DNA from: Spirosoma pollinicola
Lineage (GTDB): Bacteria > Bacteroidota > Bacteroidia > Cytophagales > Spirosomataceae
Length of the DNA: 64,000 nucleotides
NCBI RefSeq assembly: GCF_002831565.1
Contig: NZ_CP025096.1
Span: forward strand, 3,573,027 to 3,637,026
Reading direction: 5' to 3'
The translations under genes and the position numbers were made by a program. This document shows positions 29,772-38,379 of the stretch, piece by piece (position 1 is the first letter of the stretch; each line of letters opens with the position of its first letter). A model generated the notes under the pieces. It saw only the letters and a program-made list of their open reading frames with translations, was not told where the DNA came from and searched no databases.

Positions 29772-31400
29772 CTAGTTTTTTCCTCCACTTACTTTTCCTG
29801 CCTTAGCTGGCATGCCCGGCTGGGTAATCTCGAAGTTTTCTTTCTGTTTGGCATCTGCAACCATTTTTCGAACATCGGCCAGTAATTTTTTAGCGTCATA
29901 AACGACCCCATCTTTTACGGTATATGTAACACCACCCACGCGCTCCACTTCATTCTTATCGTTCAGATGAATGGCTCCGGTGCCATACAATACCTTCAGG
30001 TTTGCCAGTGGATTCTGGTCAATAATCACGAAATCGGCGAGTTTGCCTACTTCAACAGACCCAATTTGACTAGCCATGCCAAGCGCTTCGGCCCCTTTTA
30101 AGGTAGCGGCCCTGATTACTTCGAGCGGATGAAAACCGGCTTCGCGCAGGAGTTCGAGTTCGCGGATGTAGGCGAAGCCGTAAAGCTGGTAAATGAAGCC
30201 CGAATCGGAACCCGCCGTAACGCGGCCACCCCTGTTTTTATAATCGTTAATGAACGCCATCCAAAGCTGGTAGTTCTTTTTCCAGGCAACCTCCTGCTCC
30301 GTTCCCCACGAATGCCAATACGAGCCGTGTGAAATCCGGCTTGGCCCGTAGAACCGCCATAAGCTGGGCATTGTATAGTCATCGTGCCACTCCGCTCGCC
30401 GGGCCAGCATCAGTTCGCGGTTGGCTTCGTAGATGTTGAAGGTCGGATCGAGGGTAAAATCCAGCGCAATGAGTTCGTCCATCACCTTGTTCCAGCGTTC
30501 GGTACCGGGTTTAGCGGCTTGCTGCCAGAGGTTACCTGCTTCTTCAAAGCGGTTTTGCTCGTTGTTATAATTATAATCGGCGGGGTAATTCTGAACAGTT
30601 TTGTCATCGAACAAGGCTTCGGGGAGGCCGTACCAGTGTTCGAGCGATGTAAGGCCCGCTCTGGCGGTAGCCAGTCCGTTCATCCGGGCCACTTCCAACT
30701 GAGCGTGGTGGCAGGCCGACCGCAAGCCGAGTTTCTTGTTTTCGTCCAGAGCGGCCCGAAAGACAGTGGGTTCGGCCCCAAAAAACTTAATGCCATCGGC
30801 ACCGCGTTTGGCATTTTGCTGTACCCACGCACGAGCCTGTTCGGGGGTGTTTATGGGCTCTTTAGCACCCTGTCCAAACACGGTATACGCCTTGATGCGC
30901 GGGGCTGTAATTTCGTTTCGATCACTTTTGGCGCGATGTTCAAGCACCCAATCGAGGCCATTACCACACGAGGGGTCGCGAATAGTGGTGATGCCGTGCG
31001 CAAGCCAGAGTTTGAAAACATATTCGGCGTTAGCGCCCTGTGCCTGTCCGCCAATGTGACCGTGCATATCCACAAAGCCGGGCATCAGGTACATGCCGTC
31101 GCAGTTCAGTTCTTTATCGCCGGGGGCGGCTTGCGGACGGCTTTTCGGGTCAATAGGCACGCCGGGATAGCCAACCTGTTTAATCTGGGTAATGCGGTTT
31201 CGCTCCACCACAATATCGACTGGGCCATAAGGGGGTGCGCCCGTGCTGTTTACAAGCGTGACGCCCCGAATAATGAGCTTGCCGAATGGACCATCTCCCT
31301 CATGGCGGGCGGGGGCCTTTTCGACCTGAGCGGAGAGGGAGTGAAGAATGATGAATGTAAACTTAAAAATATAGAGCAGACGGGTGTACAACTGAGCCAT
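29772..31400 (-). CDS. Amidohydrolase family protein, exported
   Basis: Metal-dependent hydrolase of the urease/imidazolonepropionase-like superfamily, about 542 aa. The ATG at 31400 is preferred because it starts the leader MAQLYTRLLYIFKFTFIILH ending near SAQ; the frame is open to 31460. The metal site begins with FVDMHGHIGG; SACHHAQLE supplies further histidines, and SDSGFIYQLYG gives the late Asp. A short beta-sandwich is made by both ends (GKLIIRGVTLVNST and GKLADFVIIDQNPL). Exported members of this kind often act on peptides or cyclic amides; the substrate is not predictable. Confidence 0.87.
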   Translation of the reverse strand: MAQLYTRLLYIFKFTFIILHSLSAQVEKAPARHEGDGPFGKLIIRGVTLVNSTGAPPYGPVDIVVERNRITQIKQVGYPGVPIDPKSRPQAAPGDKELNCDGMYLMPGFVDMHGHIGGQAQGANAEYVFKLWLAHGITTIRDPSCGNGLDWVLEHRAKSDRNEITAPRIKAYTVFGQGAKEPINTPEQARAWVQQNAKRGADGIKFFGAEPTVFRAALDENKKLGLRSACHHAQLEVARMNGLATARAGLTSLEHWYGLPEALFDDKTVQNYPADYNYNNEQNRFEEAGNLWQQAAKPGTERWNKVMDELIALDFTLDPTFNIYEANRELMLARRAEWHDDYTMPSLWRFYGPSRISHGSYWHSWGTEQEVAWKKNYQLWMAFINDYKNRGGRVTAGSDSGFIYQLYGFAYIRELELLREAGFHPLEVIRAATLKGAEALGMASQIGSVEVGKLADFVIIDQNPLANLKVLYGTGAIHLNDKNEVERVGGVTYTVKDGVVYDAKKLLADVRKMVADAKQKENFEITQPGMPAKAGKVSGGKN

Positions 31401-31486
31401 AATTGAGTAATTCGTTCGCTTAAGAGTTGTAAGATAAGCGAAACAGGCAGACTTTTGCAATGTAGTCGAAGCCAGACTAACACCTC

Positions 31487-32392
31487 ATGAAACAAGCCGT
31501 CCAGAAAAATTTCCTGCTCGTTGTTCTTATTCTTGCCGTTGGGTTCGCGTTTGCCATGAAGGTGACGATTTTCCAAAAGCCTGCAACTACGCCACAACCC
31601 ACATTAACGCCCTTATCTGCCGAGTTCACGGCTTACTGGCTGGGTGGCAAAGCGGAAGTAAATACATACAAACTTGAACAGGCCCGGAACGGCGTGCTCA
31701 ATCCGGGACAGGCGACGTTAATTTTTATGACCGAAGACTTTCTGCCTGATAAACAGGTGACGTCAACAACTGAAACCACCCGTGCGAATGCAATTCCGGT
31801 ACTGAAAACGAACATCTCGAAAACGTTCAATGCAGGTGTGTCTGACTACGCCCTTGTGACGTCGGTATTCACGCCCATTAATAATTCCCTCTTCCCGAAT
31901 ACCCTGAAGGTCAGCACATCGGAACAGAGTTGGGCCGGGCAGAGCTACCTTCAAATCAACTATCGCAACAACGCCTATCAGGTTAGCGGCAAGTCGTATG
32001 TGGAGAGCGAAGTGGAAGAATCTTATGAAGTGCCTAAGCTTATGCTGGAAGATGAACTCTGGAACCGCATTCGGCTCAACCCCGACAAACTGCCAACCGG
32101 CGAGATACAACTCATTCCGGGTTCGATGGCCGCCCGGCTTCGCCATCAACGACTTGACCCATTAGCTGCAAAACTGACCTTGACGAACTATGAGGGCGTT
32201 TTATATCCGGGGAAAGGTCTAAAAGCTTACACCATTCAATACCCCACCGACAACCGAACGCTCGTTCTCATTTTTGAAGGTCTGTTTCCGCATAAAATCG
32301 TTGGCTGGGAGGAAACCTATAAAAGTAAAGACAACCTTCTGACCTCCAGAGCCGTTTTAGAAAAGACGATTCAATTTGAGGCTACTCGCTGA
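31487..32392 (+). CDS. Conserved protein of unknown function, membrane-anchored or exported
   Basis: A 301-aa protein. An N-terminal hydrophobic segment (NFLLVVLILAVGFAFAMKV, about residues 8-26) is a signal or anchor. After a Thr/Pro-rich linker comes LSAEFTAYWLGGKAEVNTYK and ARNGVLNPGQATLIFMTEDF, a pattern found in Bacteroidota proteins that databases sometimes mislabel as septum-formation inhibitor Maf; nothing here resembles real Maf. The stop codon and the two codons before it lie inside the left arm of a 42-bp perfect inverted repeat. It is divergent from the amidohydrolase gene. Confidence 0.75.
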   Translation: MKQAVQKNFLLVVLILAVGFAFAMKVTIFQKPATTPQPTLTPLSAEFTAYWLGGKAEVNTYKLEQARNGVLNPGQATLIFMTEDFLPDKQVTSTTETTRANAIPVLKTNISKTFNAGVSDYALVTSVFTPINNSLFPNTLKVSTSEQSWAGQSYLQINYRNNAYQVSGKSYVESEVEESYEVPKLMLEDELWNRIRLNPDKLPTGEIQLIPGSMAARLRHQRLDPLAAKLTLTNYEGVLYPGKGLKAYTIQYPTDNRTLVLIFEGLFPHKIVGWEETYKSKDNLLTSRAVLEKTIQFEATR

Positions 32393-32470
32393 ACTGTACT
32401 AAACTGAACAGTATACGCCATATCTTGGAGATATGGCGTATACTGTTCAGTTTAGTACAGTTCAGCGAGT
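32384..32470. repeat. Perfect 42-bp inverted repeat with a 3-base loop
   Basis: Arms 32384-32425 and 32429-32470 are exact reverse complements, 42 of 42, around TGG. The left arm starts inside the coding region (ACT CGC TGA). It is a strong terminator candidate and the longest perfect hairpin in the window. Confidence 0.92.
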
Positions 32471-32549
32471 AATTTCTTCAAACTAATTACTGGAATCACA
32501 ACGTCCCGGCCGACAGCACATTACGGGCAGAACTGATGAACTAAGCAAT

Positions 32550-33356
32550 ATGGATCAACGATTTTTTTTACCACAGAGAAACCTTGTTTTATACCTACAG
32601 GCTTTCTGTACAGTAGTGAGTCTGAGCTTTCTTTCCGCCTGTTCGTCTTCGACCGATAAACCTGTCAAAACTGATGAGCCGGTTTACACGCTGATTTTTT
32701 TAGATAAAACACGAAGTGTCAATGTCAATAAAGCGTTTGTCGGGCAGAAATACCAACAGGCTATCAATGAGATCATTGAGCAGAATATACGGCAGAAGGG
32801 CGACAAGTTAGAGGTCTATTTTATTCACGAAAATACCTCCAAAGCCAGGGCGTTAAACCTGACCGTTCGCTCCGAAATGGACGACGTAGCAGCTGCCAGC
32901 CCTACCGACCGCGAAGCCGCCGAAACGGAATTTACCATGATGCTATCGCGCGAGAAGGCGCAGATTCGGCAGCGGGTATTGCAACAGTTGGTCGCACAAA
33001 ACGCGGGTAAATCGAATCAGGAAACCGACATCTGGGCAAGCCTGCCCGTTATTGCCAAAGCCAACGAGTCGGGGGCAACGGTGAAAGTGTATTACCTCAG
33101 CGATATGGTCGAGAGCGTGAAAGGAAGCACCCGGCGTGACTTTCAGGTAACCCCACCTAAAAACAACACGCAAGCCGACGAATGGGCAAAAGCCGATGCC
33201 GAACAGCTCAAGCGCTACACGATTGGCAGCCCTGAAATCACGATGATTCTGCCGTTCGAGCCAAACGCGTCGATAAAGGAAAATAACCCCGCCGTAACGC
33301 AGTATTGGCAAACGCTGTTTTCAGAACTGGGAGCCGGAACGATAGAGGAGCAATAA
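32550..33356 (+). CDS. Lipoprotein with von Willebrand A-like N-terminal region
   Basis: A 268-aa protein of unknown function. A signal sequence ends in a lipobox at SAC (Cys31). The mature part begins PVYTLIFLDKTRSVN, where Asp52, Thr54 and Ser56 make a DxTxS variant of the MIDAS metal site of vWA domains, and KLEVYFIHENTS and TVKVYYLSDMVES fit later vWA strands. The middle segment is charged and helical (about residues 100-150). No partner gene is adjacent on the same strand apart from the unknown gene upstream. The vWA reading is my inference from the strand pattern. Confidence 0.7.
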   Translation: MDQRFFLPQRNLVLYLQAFCTVVSLSFLSACSSSTDKPVKTDEPVYTLIFLDKTRSVNVNKAFVGQKYQQAINEIIEQNIRQKGDKLEVYFIHENTSKARALNLTVRSEMDDVAAASPTDREAAETEFTMMLSREKAQIRQRVLQQLVAQNAGKSNQETDIWASLPVIAKANESGATVKVYYLSDMVESVKGSTRRDFQVTPPKNNTQADEWAKADAEQLKRYTIGSPEITMILPFEPNASIKENNPAVTQYWQTLFSELGAGTIEEQ

Positions 33357-33376
33357 GGCCGTAGAAAAATTTGGAA

Positions 33377-33442
33377 CGCGGATAACACGGATTGAACGGA
33401 TTAGCGCCGAAATAATTATGGGACTAATCTGTATTATCCGCG
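33377..33442. repeat. Imperfect 17-bp inverted repeat
   Basis: Arms 33377-33393 and 33426-33442 match with two mismatches (CGCGGATAACACGGATT against CGCGGATAATACAGATT). Sequences of this GCGGAT...CGGATT type recur in Bacteroidota intergenic DNA. It follows the vWA-like gene stop by 20 bases. Confidence 0.65.
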
Positions 33443-33457
33443 CTCTAATTCATAAGT

Positions 33458-33630
33458 TAACGTGAATAATGGATTACAATAGACATAAATTATTGATAAT
33501 AAGTACGTTGACTCTGATTTTGTTCTGTCATCCTGACGATAGGAAGGATCTTCGGTAGCGATGAATTTACCTTGCCTACCGAAGATCCTTCCTATCGTCA
33601 GGATGACAAAACCGTGTATTATTCACGTTA
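33458..33630. repeat. Composite inverted element: 33-bp perfect repeat (family A) inside 13-bp outer arms
   Basis: Inner arms 33526-33558 and 33576-33608 are exact reverse complements, each with an internal TCCT/AGGA hairpin. Outer arms TAACGTGAATAAT (33458-33470) and its complement (33618-33630) enclose it. The inner arm shares its scaffold with the repeats at 26385 and 55335. Confidence 0.82.
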
Positions 33631-33656
33631 GCTCAAGCACGGAATGACTCCGCTGC

Positions 33657-34544
33657 TCAATCAGGCTTGGCAGCATAAACTTCCTGGCCCGGAATTTCGA
33701 AATGATAGCCCTCCGAAAACCCCGAAAAGTCTTTTTTGAGGCAGTATGACGTTAATACCAAGCCCTCTCCTTCACGCCTGACAGACAGGTAATGAAACAA
33801 CGGTTTATACTCCGTTGCCAAATCGGGCAATCGGCTTGGCGATACATTCAGGGGTTGCCGCAAGCCACCGCCACCGCCAATCACTAAAAACGTTTTGCCT
33901 TCGAACTGATACCGCTCGAACGCGTGTGAGTGCCCTGTAATGAATAGCCGCCCTTTTTGCGACCGAGTATAAGCGGGCACAAATCGCTGCTGAACCAGTT
34001 TGGACGAACCCACCAGCTTACTATTTGAATAAGGCGCATGGTGGCAGGTCACGATAACCACCTTCACGGCTGGGTCTTCGTCCATATCTTTCAATGTTTG
34101 CTCATACCAGGTTTGCTGCTTCACCAAATCGGCAATAGACATGATGCTGAAATTGGAATTGAGCATAACAACCGCAATGGCGTCCGTTACTTTCACATAA
34201 CCAGTTGGACTGTGTTCGGGAAAACGCTGCTGAAAGTTTCTTGCCCCTTTGCGAGGTCGCCCCATTACGTCGTGATTGCCCATGATGGCATAAACAGCCG
34301 TACCCACAGCCGTACAGTTGGCCAGAAACTGGTCAATGACCCGCCATTTAGTCGTTCGATACCCCAACGAGACAATATCACCAAGCCAATAAAGAACGGC
34401 CGGTTTTAGCCGGACAATTTCGTTAAAAATTGTTGTGGTCGCTTTTGTATTCTGATGCGTTCTAAGGACTAACCGCTCCACCCACATAGGTGCCTGCGTA
34501 TCGCTTAAAAACAGAATCTCCCGTTTATTCTCTTCCTTTTCCAT
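33657..34544 (-). CDS. Metallophosphoesterase (calcineurin-like)
   Basis: A 295-aa two-metal phosphoesterase without signal peptide, so probably cytoplasmic. The motif blocks appear in order: FLSDTQAP (14-19, with Asp15), WLGDIVSLG, IMGNHDVMG, VTCHHAPY and ITGHSHAFERY. The first block reads D-x-Q in place of the more common D-x-H, a variant seen in purple-acid-phosphatase-like members. The substrate is not predictable. It stands alone, 37 bases downstream of the beta-barrel gene. Confidence 0.88.
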   Translation of the reverse strand: MEKEENKREILFLSDTQAPMWVERLVLRTHQNTKATTTIFNEIVRLKPAVLYWLGDIVSLGYRTTKWRVIDQFLANCTAVGTAVYAIMGNHDVMGRPRKGARNFQQRFPEHSPTGYVKVTDAIAVVMLNSNFSIMSIADLVKQQTWYEQTLKDMDEDPAVKVVIVTCHHAPYSNSKLVGSSKLVQQRFVPAYTRSQKGRLFITGHSHAFERYQFEGKTFLVIGGGGGLRQPLNVSPSRLPDLATEYKPLFHYLSVRREGEGLVLTSYCLKKDFSGFSEGYHFEIPGQEVYAAKPD

Positions 34545-34581
34545 AACGTTATGCTTTACCTAACAACGCTTGTGAGGCTTT

Positions 34582-35232
34582 TTACCATGAAAAAGCCCGC
34601 CAAACGAGTTGAATTTCAGCCGTGAACGCAGCGTTTTCGGTCGCCACGGCGTCAAACCATTTAAGTTCACCGGCTACTCTAAAACGACGGCCTATGGGAT
34701 AGGTGTATGAGGCTGCCGCCATCCAGCCCGGACTAGCTGTATTAGACGTGACAATGCCAGCATAATCCAGCCGTGAGTAATTAACATAAACTCCGGTTCC
34801 GGCGGTTACGGCAAGCCGCCGGGTCAGGCTTCGGTCGGTGCCGCGTAGCCAGGCCAGTGGCATCGAAAAGACTAATAAAACCGGAACCGTCGATACATAT
34901 ACATGGGCCGATTCATTCGCTACCAGCCCCCGATAGCTGTACATTGTTGTCCAGCCAGTTTCCAGGCCCATCCGCAGGCGATGATCGGGATACCACATCA
35001 GCCGAAGTGATCCTGGCGCGCCAAACCGGCTCAAATGCGCCTGCTCCAGCGTATTTGGTATGCCGAGGTGGGTCGAATAATAGGACAAGCCACCACCTGC
35101 CGATACCACAAACGTATAAGGCCCGCGCTTCGCATTGATCGAATCTACTTGTACGCTTTGTTGCCCGTTGGCTGTCAAACCAGTCGTTAACAGACCCACG
35201 AACCAGGCTATGATATGTAAATAACCGCGCAT
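34582..35232 (-). CDS. Exported protein of unknown function, probable small outer-membrane beta-barrel
   Basis: The start at 35232 is chosen because it lies 4 bases after the stop of the upstream GDPD gene and begins a clean signal peptide (MRGYLHIIAWFVGLLTTGLT, cleaved near NGQ). The open frame reaches 35358 but would overlap the GDPD gene. The mature chain (about 190 aa) shows alternating strands (PYTFVVSAGGGLSYYST, RLRMGLETGWTTMYSY, VTAGTGVYVNYSRLDY) and ends with an aromatic residue (VWRAFSW), as outer-membrane barrels do. It is the third gene of a minus-strand set with GDPD and another barrel-like protein. Confidence 0.7.
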   Translation of the reverse strand: MRGYLHIIAWFVGLLTTGLTANGQQSVQVDSINAKRGPYTFVVSAGGGLSYYSTHLGIPNTLEQAHLSRFGAPGSLRLMWYPDHRLRMGLETGWTTMYSYRGLVANESAHVYVSTVPVLLVFSMPLAWLRGTDRSLTRRLAVTAGTGVYVNYSRLDYAGIVTSNTASPGWMAAASYTYPIGRRFRVAGELKWFDAVATENAAFTAEIQLVWRAFSW

Positions 35233-35236
35233 ATGC

Positions 35237-36505
35237 TTATTGCTGTTCAACATAATGATAGTAAGCCACCACAGGGGAGTAATTAGACAGAATCCCGTCG
35301 AAATTATTCTGGCTAATAAACTCCCGAATAAATTCCGGCTCATCGAGTGTCCAGACAAATACTGTTCGACCTTCTGCTTTCATCGCCAACACCTCTTCCG
35401 TTTGTGGACCGAGCGTCCAGCGTGGCGCCCAGATACGAGCGCCTAAACTACGGGTGGTCGCTGTATCCAATTCGCATAAAATGGGCGTATTCTCTTTGTT
35501 GGAAAGAGCTTCATAAGAAGCTACTGCATCGGTACTTGGCAGACCTATAATAATGCGGAGATCGCGCCGGGCGAGTATAGCTTTTTGCCGAAACGTTTGT
35601 TGCAACGCCTGCACCTTGTCCATTGGGCCGATGTATTTGGTATCGAGCCAGACAAAGCTCAGGGATGTATTGTTGATAACAGTTTCCAGGGCTTGCTCAA
35701 GAGTCGGAATTTTTTCGCCGTTGACCAGCCTGACAAGGCTATTGAGTTGCTGATACGTATAGTTTTCAACTGGCCCGGCCAACCCGCTTTTCTGAATAAG
35801 TCTCAGATTTAACGTATTGTCGTGGTATAAAATCGGTACACCGTCTTTGGTGTATCGTACATCAATCTCTATTCCGGTTGCTCCAAGGCGAGAGGCTAGT
35901 TTTATGATCTCGATGGAGTTTTCGGATGCGGGCAACAGGTCTGATGTACGTCCGCCACTTCGGTGAGCCATAATCGAAAATGGCCTTCTGTTCAGGGGGC
36001 GTTTGTAGGTAAGCGTTAGGGGCTGCGTCGGTTCGGCGGTTTTTTCTCCATATGATCCCGTTAGAACAAGGGTATCGCCTGTTGCCAGATTGCCGCTGTA
36101 GGGTTGAAGCTGGCCGTTATGTTTCGCTTTGAGTGTAAGGTGAGAGAGCCCGGTTGAGGTGTTGACCAGTTTACGCCAGTAGCCCGATACAACTAAACTA
36201 TCGGTTTGAGCAGTGCCTTCCAGATTGAAAAAACCAGCGTCGACTCCTGTAAAAATAGAGAGGTAGTGTGTTGTATCAGAGCCCTCCAGTGTGTACGTCC
36301 ATTTTAAGGCGACCTGATCACCGAACTGACTGGAACCATCCGTTACGGTATATACACCTTCCATTGTTTGACGAACAGTCGGCACAAATCGCCCGGAACC
36401 GGGGGTATTGGTAAATGTGTAAGGGACAGGCGCTTCATAGTCCTTACGGCAACTGGTAAAGCCTATGAGAACCAAGCCCAGAGCAATATAATTGGTCAGT
36501 TTCAC
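35237..36505 (-). CDS. Glycerophosphodiester phosphodiesterase family lipoprotein
   Basis: A 422-aa exported enzyme. The lipobox is at SC (Cys19). Residues about 35-165 form a beta-sandwich-like region of unknown role, and 170-422 hold the GDPD barrel: IMAHRSGG with His181 and Arg182, ASENSIE with Glu195, IEIDVRYTKDG with Glu213 and Asp215, and LYHDN with His228, the complete catalytic set. It would cleave glycerophosphodiesters in the periplasm. It overlaps the upstream barrel-like gene by 4 bases (ATGA), so the two are coupled. Confidence 0.9.
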   Translation of the reverse strand: MKLTNYIALGLVLIGFTSCRKDYEAPVPYTFTNTPGSGRFVPTVRQTMEGVYTVTDGSSQFGDQVALKWTYTLEGSDTTHYLSIFTGVDAGFFNLEGTAQTDSLVVSGYWRKLVNTSTGLSHLTLKAKHNGQLQPYSGNLATGDTLVLTGSYGEKTAEPTQPLTLTYKRPLNRRPFSIMAHRSGGRTSDLLPASENSIEIIKLASRLGATGIEIDVRYTKDGVPILYHDNTLNLRLIQKSGLAGPVENYTYQQLNSLVRLVNGEKIPTLEQALETVINNTSLSFVWLDTKYIGPMDKVQALQQTFRQKAILARRDLRIIIGLPSTDAVASYEALSNKENTPILCELDTATTRSLGARIWAPRWTLGPQTEEVLAMKAEGRTVFVWTLDEPEFIREFISQNNFDGILSNYSPVVAYYHYVEQQ

Positions 36506-37266
36506 AGAATAAAGCCGAAAATAAGTTGAGGATATAATAGATTCCGATCAAACGTGTCATACAATGACCAAAGTTGCCAGTTGAAGTTTGAGTAGGCGGC
36601 CCTGATGCCCACCGAAACATGGGTTTTGTTGTAAAAAGGTTGCTCCAGCATAGCGGTAAATGCCACCCCGTTGATTGTCCTCCGGCTGTATTCAACGGCA
36701 AGCGAACCTACCTGCGACCGGTAATAAAGGTCGAGTATAGCCTCTCCCTTCACCGTTAATTGGAGATCCCTTGTTAGCCGGTAGCCCACTGAAAGATTTG
36801 GAAACGTTTGAACGCCATACGCCTGACTGTTGAACACATCCTTTATAAGCAAGGCACCAAACCAGCCATGTAAATCATACCCGGCCCCTATCGAAAGTCG
36901 ATTGGTGAGTGGTTTGGCCCATTTTATACCAACAGCCAGATTGCTCTGCACGAACTGAGTCTGGATACGACCGGCAAAGTAAAGACGCTTTCCCAAAGCT
37001 CGCTGAATATTGAAGTCAACGGCAGGCACGCTCACACGAACTTCTTCCGTTAGCTCGGGCGGTGTGGTCGTGAACACGACGCCAATAGATTTGCGCCACT
37101 TACCAATGGGAGGGGCTTGAGGGAAATATATAGTCGGTTGCGCAGGCCAGGCGGGTTCAGTTGTTTGAGCCATCATGGCCGATGCCGTGAGCATCATGAA
37201 ACAACTTGTCTGGCAAATTTTAGTAAAAATTTTTCTAATAGTGGTCACTTGGTGGTTTACATTCAA
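36502..37266 (-). CDS. Exported protein of unknown function, probable outer-membrane beta-barrel
   Basis: A 254-aa protein with a signal peptide in the first 34 residues (hydrophobic core FMMLTASAMM). The mature chain has amphipathic strands such as RLYFAGRIQTQFVQSNLAVG, RLSIGAGYDLHGWFGAL and HVSVGIRAAYSNFNWQLW and ends in a hydrophobic aromatic strand (LIFGFIL), so a barrel is likely. First gene of the unit with GDPD and a second barrel-like gene. No family recognised. Confidence 0.7.
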   Translation of the reverse strand: MNVNHQVTTIRKIFTKICQTSCFMMLTASAMMAQTTEPAWPAQPTIYFPQAPPIGKWRKSIGVVFTTTPPELTEEVRVSVPAVDFNIQRALGKRLYFAGRIQTQFVQSNLAVGIKWAKPLTNRLSIGAGYDLHGWFGALLIKDVFNSQAYGVQTFPNLSVGYRLTRDLQLTVKGEAILDLYYRSQVGSLAVEYSRRTINGVAFTAMLEQPFYNKTHVSVGIRAAYSNFNWQLWSLYDTFDRNLLYPQLIFGFIL

Positions 37267-37390
37267 AGTCAGATGAAGTAAACCGACTGGGAAGTGATTA
37301 TGTTATGGGCAGTTAAGAATATACGTTACAACCTGACTAACAAGATTGGGTATAGAGGTCATTTCTGTTCTGGTATCATTGCCTTCGTTC

Positions 37391-37981
37391 TTATAGGCGC
37401 TCGTTTAACCTGCTATCAAACTCCTCCATAAAGGGATACGGATTTGGCAATTCACAATCGGAAGCCAGTGCCAAAATCCGCTGACTGGAAATGGTTAGCC
37501 GATCTACTTCTTCTAATCTGCAACTGGCATTGTACCCTTCGGCCTGGATAAGTACAGCCGCGAAATCACCTTTTTGCCAGATTCTTCGCCCAATAAGCAT
37601 GAGCTTGTCTTCACGCCTGACACAGTACTGAACACTAATCCTGGGCAGAGATTTGCCCTCGCCGTGTTTTAACACAAAGGCTGTATTTAAGGTATCAGTG
37701 TAGGTGCAGGAAAGTTTAAATAGTACGTTGTCGTAAAAATACAGGAAAAGATCGCTAACGAGAATGCCCGAAATATCGATAGTAGTTGCTTTGAATACGC
37801 GAATGTGTGTACATGGCAACGCTATCGTTCCTTTAACAAGAGCTTGCTCTTCTTCGAAATCTGTTTTCTTTAATGAGTCGGGAGTAGTAGCACCAATGAG
37901 ATAGTTACCCAATCCACGCACGTCCGCTTGTGCATGAAGTTCATATGTAAGAAGGGAAAGAATTAACAGGAGACATTTCAT
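37391..37981 (-). CDS. Exported protein of unknown function
   Basis: A 196-aa protein with a signal peptide MKCLLLILSLLTYELHAQA. The mature part is mixed alpha/beta with KGTIALPCTHIRVFKATTID and LSCTYTDTLNTAFVLKHGEG and contains five cysteines. No domain is recognised. It stands alone; its upstream region (37982-38123) is shared with a small plus-strand gene and holds the palindrome 38060-38097. Confidence 0.65.
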   Translation of the reverse strand: MKCLLLILSLLTYELHAQADVRGLGNYLIGATTPDSLKKTDFEEEQALVKGTIALPCTHIRVFKATTIDISGILVSDLFLYFYDNVLFKLSCTYTDTLNTAFVLKHGEGKSLPRISVQYCVRREDKLMLIGRRIWQKGDFAAVLIQAEGYNASCRLEEVDRLTISSQRILALASDCELPNPYPFMEEFDSRLNERL

Positions 37982-38059
37982 TCAGACCAATGCATAGTGA
38001 GTCTTTACTGAAAAGTACGAAGTTTACAAGACTACTTGATGCAAAGCGCTGGGTCTAAT

Positions 38060-38118
38060 TTTTATGTTTACGAATTTATTATTCGGTAAACATAAAATGT
38101 AAATACGTGCTAGTTTTG
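38060..38118 (+). promoter_or_regulatory. Operator-like palindrome and promoter before a small gene
   Basis: TTTTATGTTTAC (38060-38071) and its exact complement GTAAACATAAAA (38086-38097) are separated by 14 bases. A TAnnTTTG element, TAGTTTTG, follows at 38111-38118, 5 bases before the ATG at 38124. Placed just above the promoter, the palindrome could bind a dimeric regulator of the small gene or of the divergent exported protein. Confidence 0.5.
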
Positions 38119-38123
38119 TGTTC

Positions 38124-38345
38124 ATGAATGATGACATGAACAATCTGCTCGACTTTTTTATTGGACTTGTTTTACCCGAGACTGAATTTAAAATTACCAA
38201 GCAAACGTCCACATCAAATCTACAAAAATGCGTACGATTGGCTATGGCACTGGCAAAGGATGGCAACAAGCCCAGTGTGATTCGGCTCAGGCGGATACGG
38301 GACTTGTTGGAAAAACAGTCAATCGAATTTGTCAGGCCGAGGTAA
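38124..38345 (+). CDS. Small protein of unknown function
   Basis: A 73-aa basic protein, no signal peptide. The N-terminal half is hydrophobic (NNLLDFFIGLVLP) and the C-terminal half helical and charged (KPSVIRLRRIRDLLEKQ). Starts are possible at 38124 or at the second ATG, 38136; the promoter element at 38111 is so close that the message may be leaderless or use the second ATG. Codon choice resembles a real gene more than the antisense frame over 38024-38269 does. No family recognised. Confidence 0.5.
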   Translation: MNDDMNNLLDFFIGLVLPETEFKITKQTSTSNLQKCVRLAMALAKDGNKPSVIRLRRIRDLLEKQSIEFVRPR

Positions 38346-38379
38346 GGGTGGAAGCAAAGAGCTTCAGGACTCGGATTAA

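Larger units (their letters stand above)
33357..33656. other. 300-bp gap holding two inverted repeats and no gene
   Basis: Lies between the converging vWA-like and metallophosphoesterase genes. It contains the imperfect repeat 33377-33442, the perfect repeat 33526-33608 and an outer 13-bp inverted pair. No open frame is convincing. Confidence 0.7.

Noticed and set aside
30384..31406. 340-aa plus-strand open frame opposite the amidohydrolase
   Set aside because: It lies fully antisense to a gene with clear catalytic motifs and shows no family features; long antisense frames are common here because of codon bias.
34576..34597. GGCTTTTT/AAAAAGCC hairpin as a terminator
   Set aside because: It covers the stop codon, the stem is AT-rich and no T-run follows on the gene's strand.
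38024..38269. 81-aa minus-strand frame
   Set aside because: It covers the operator-like palindrome and promoter and is antisense to the better small gene at 38124.
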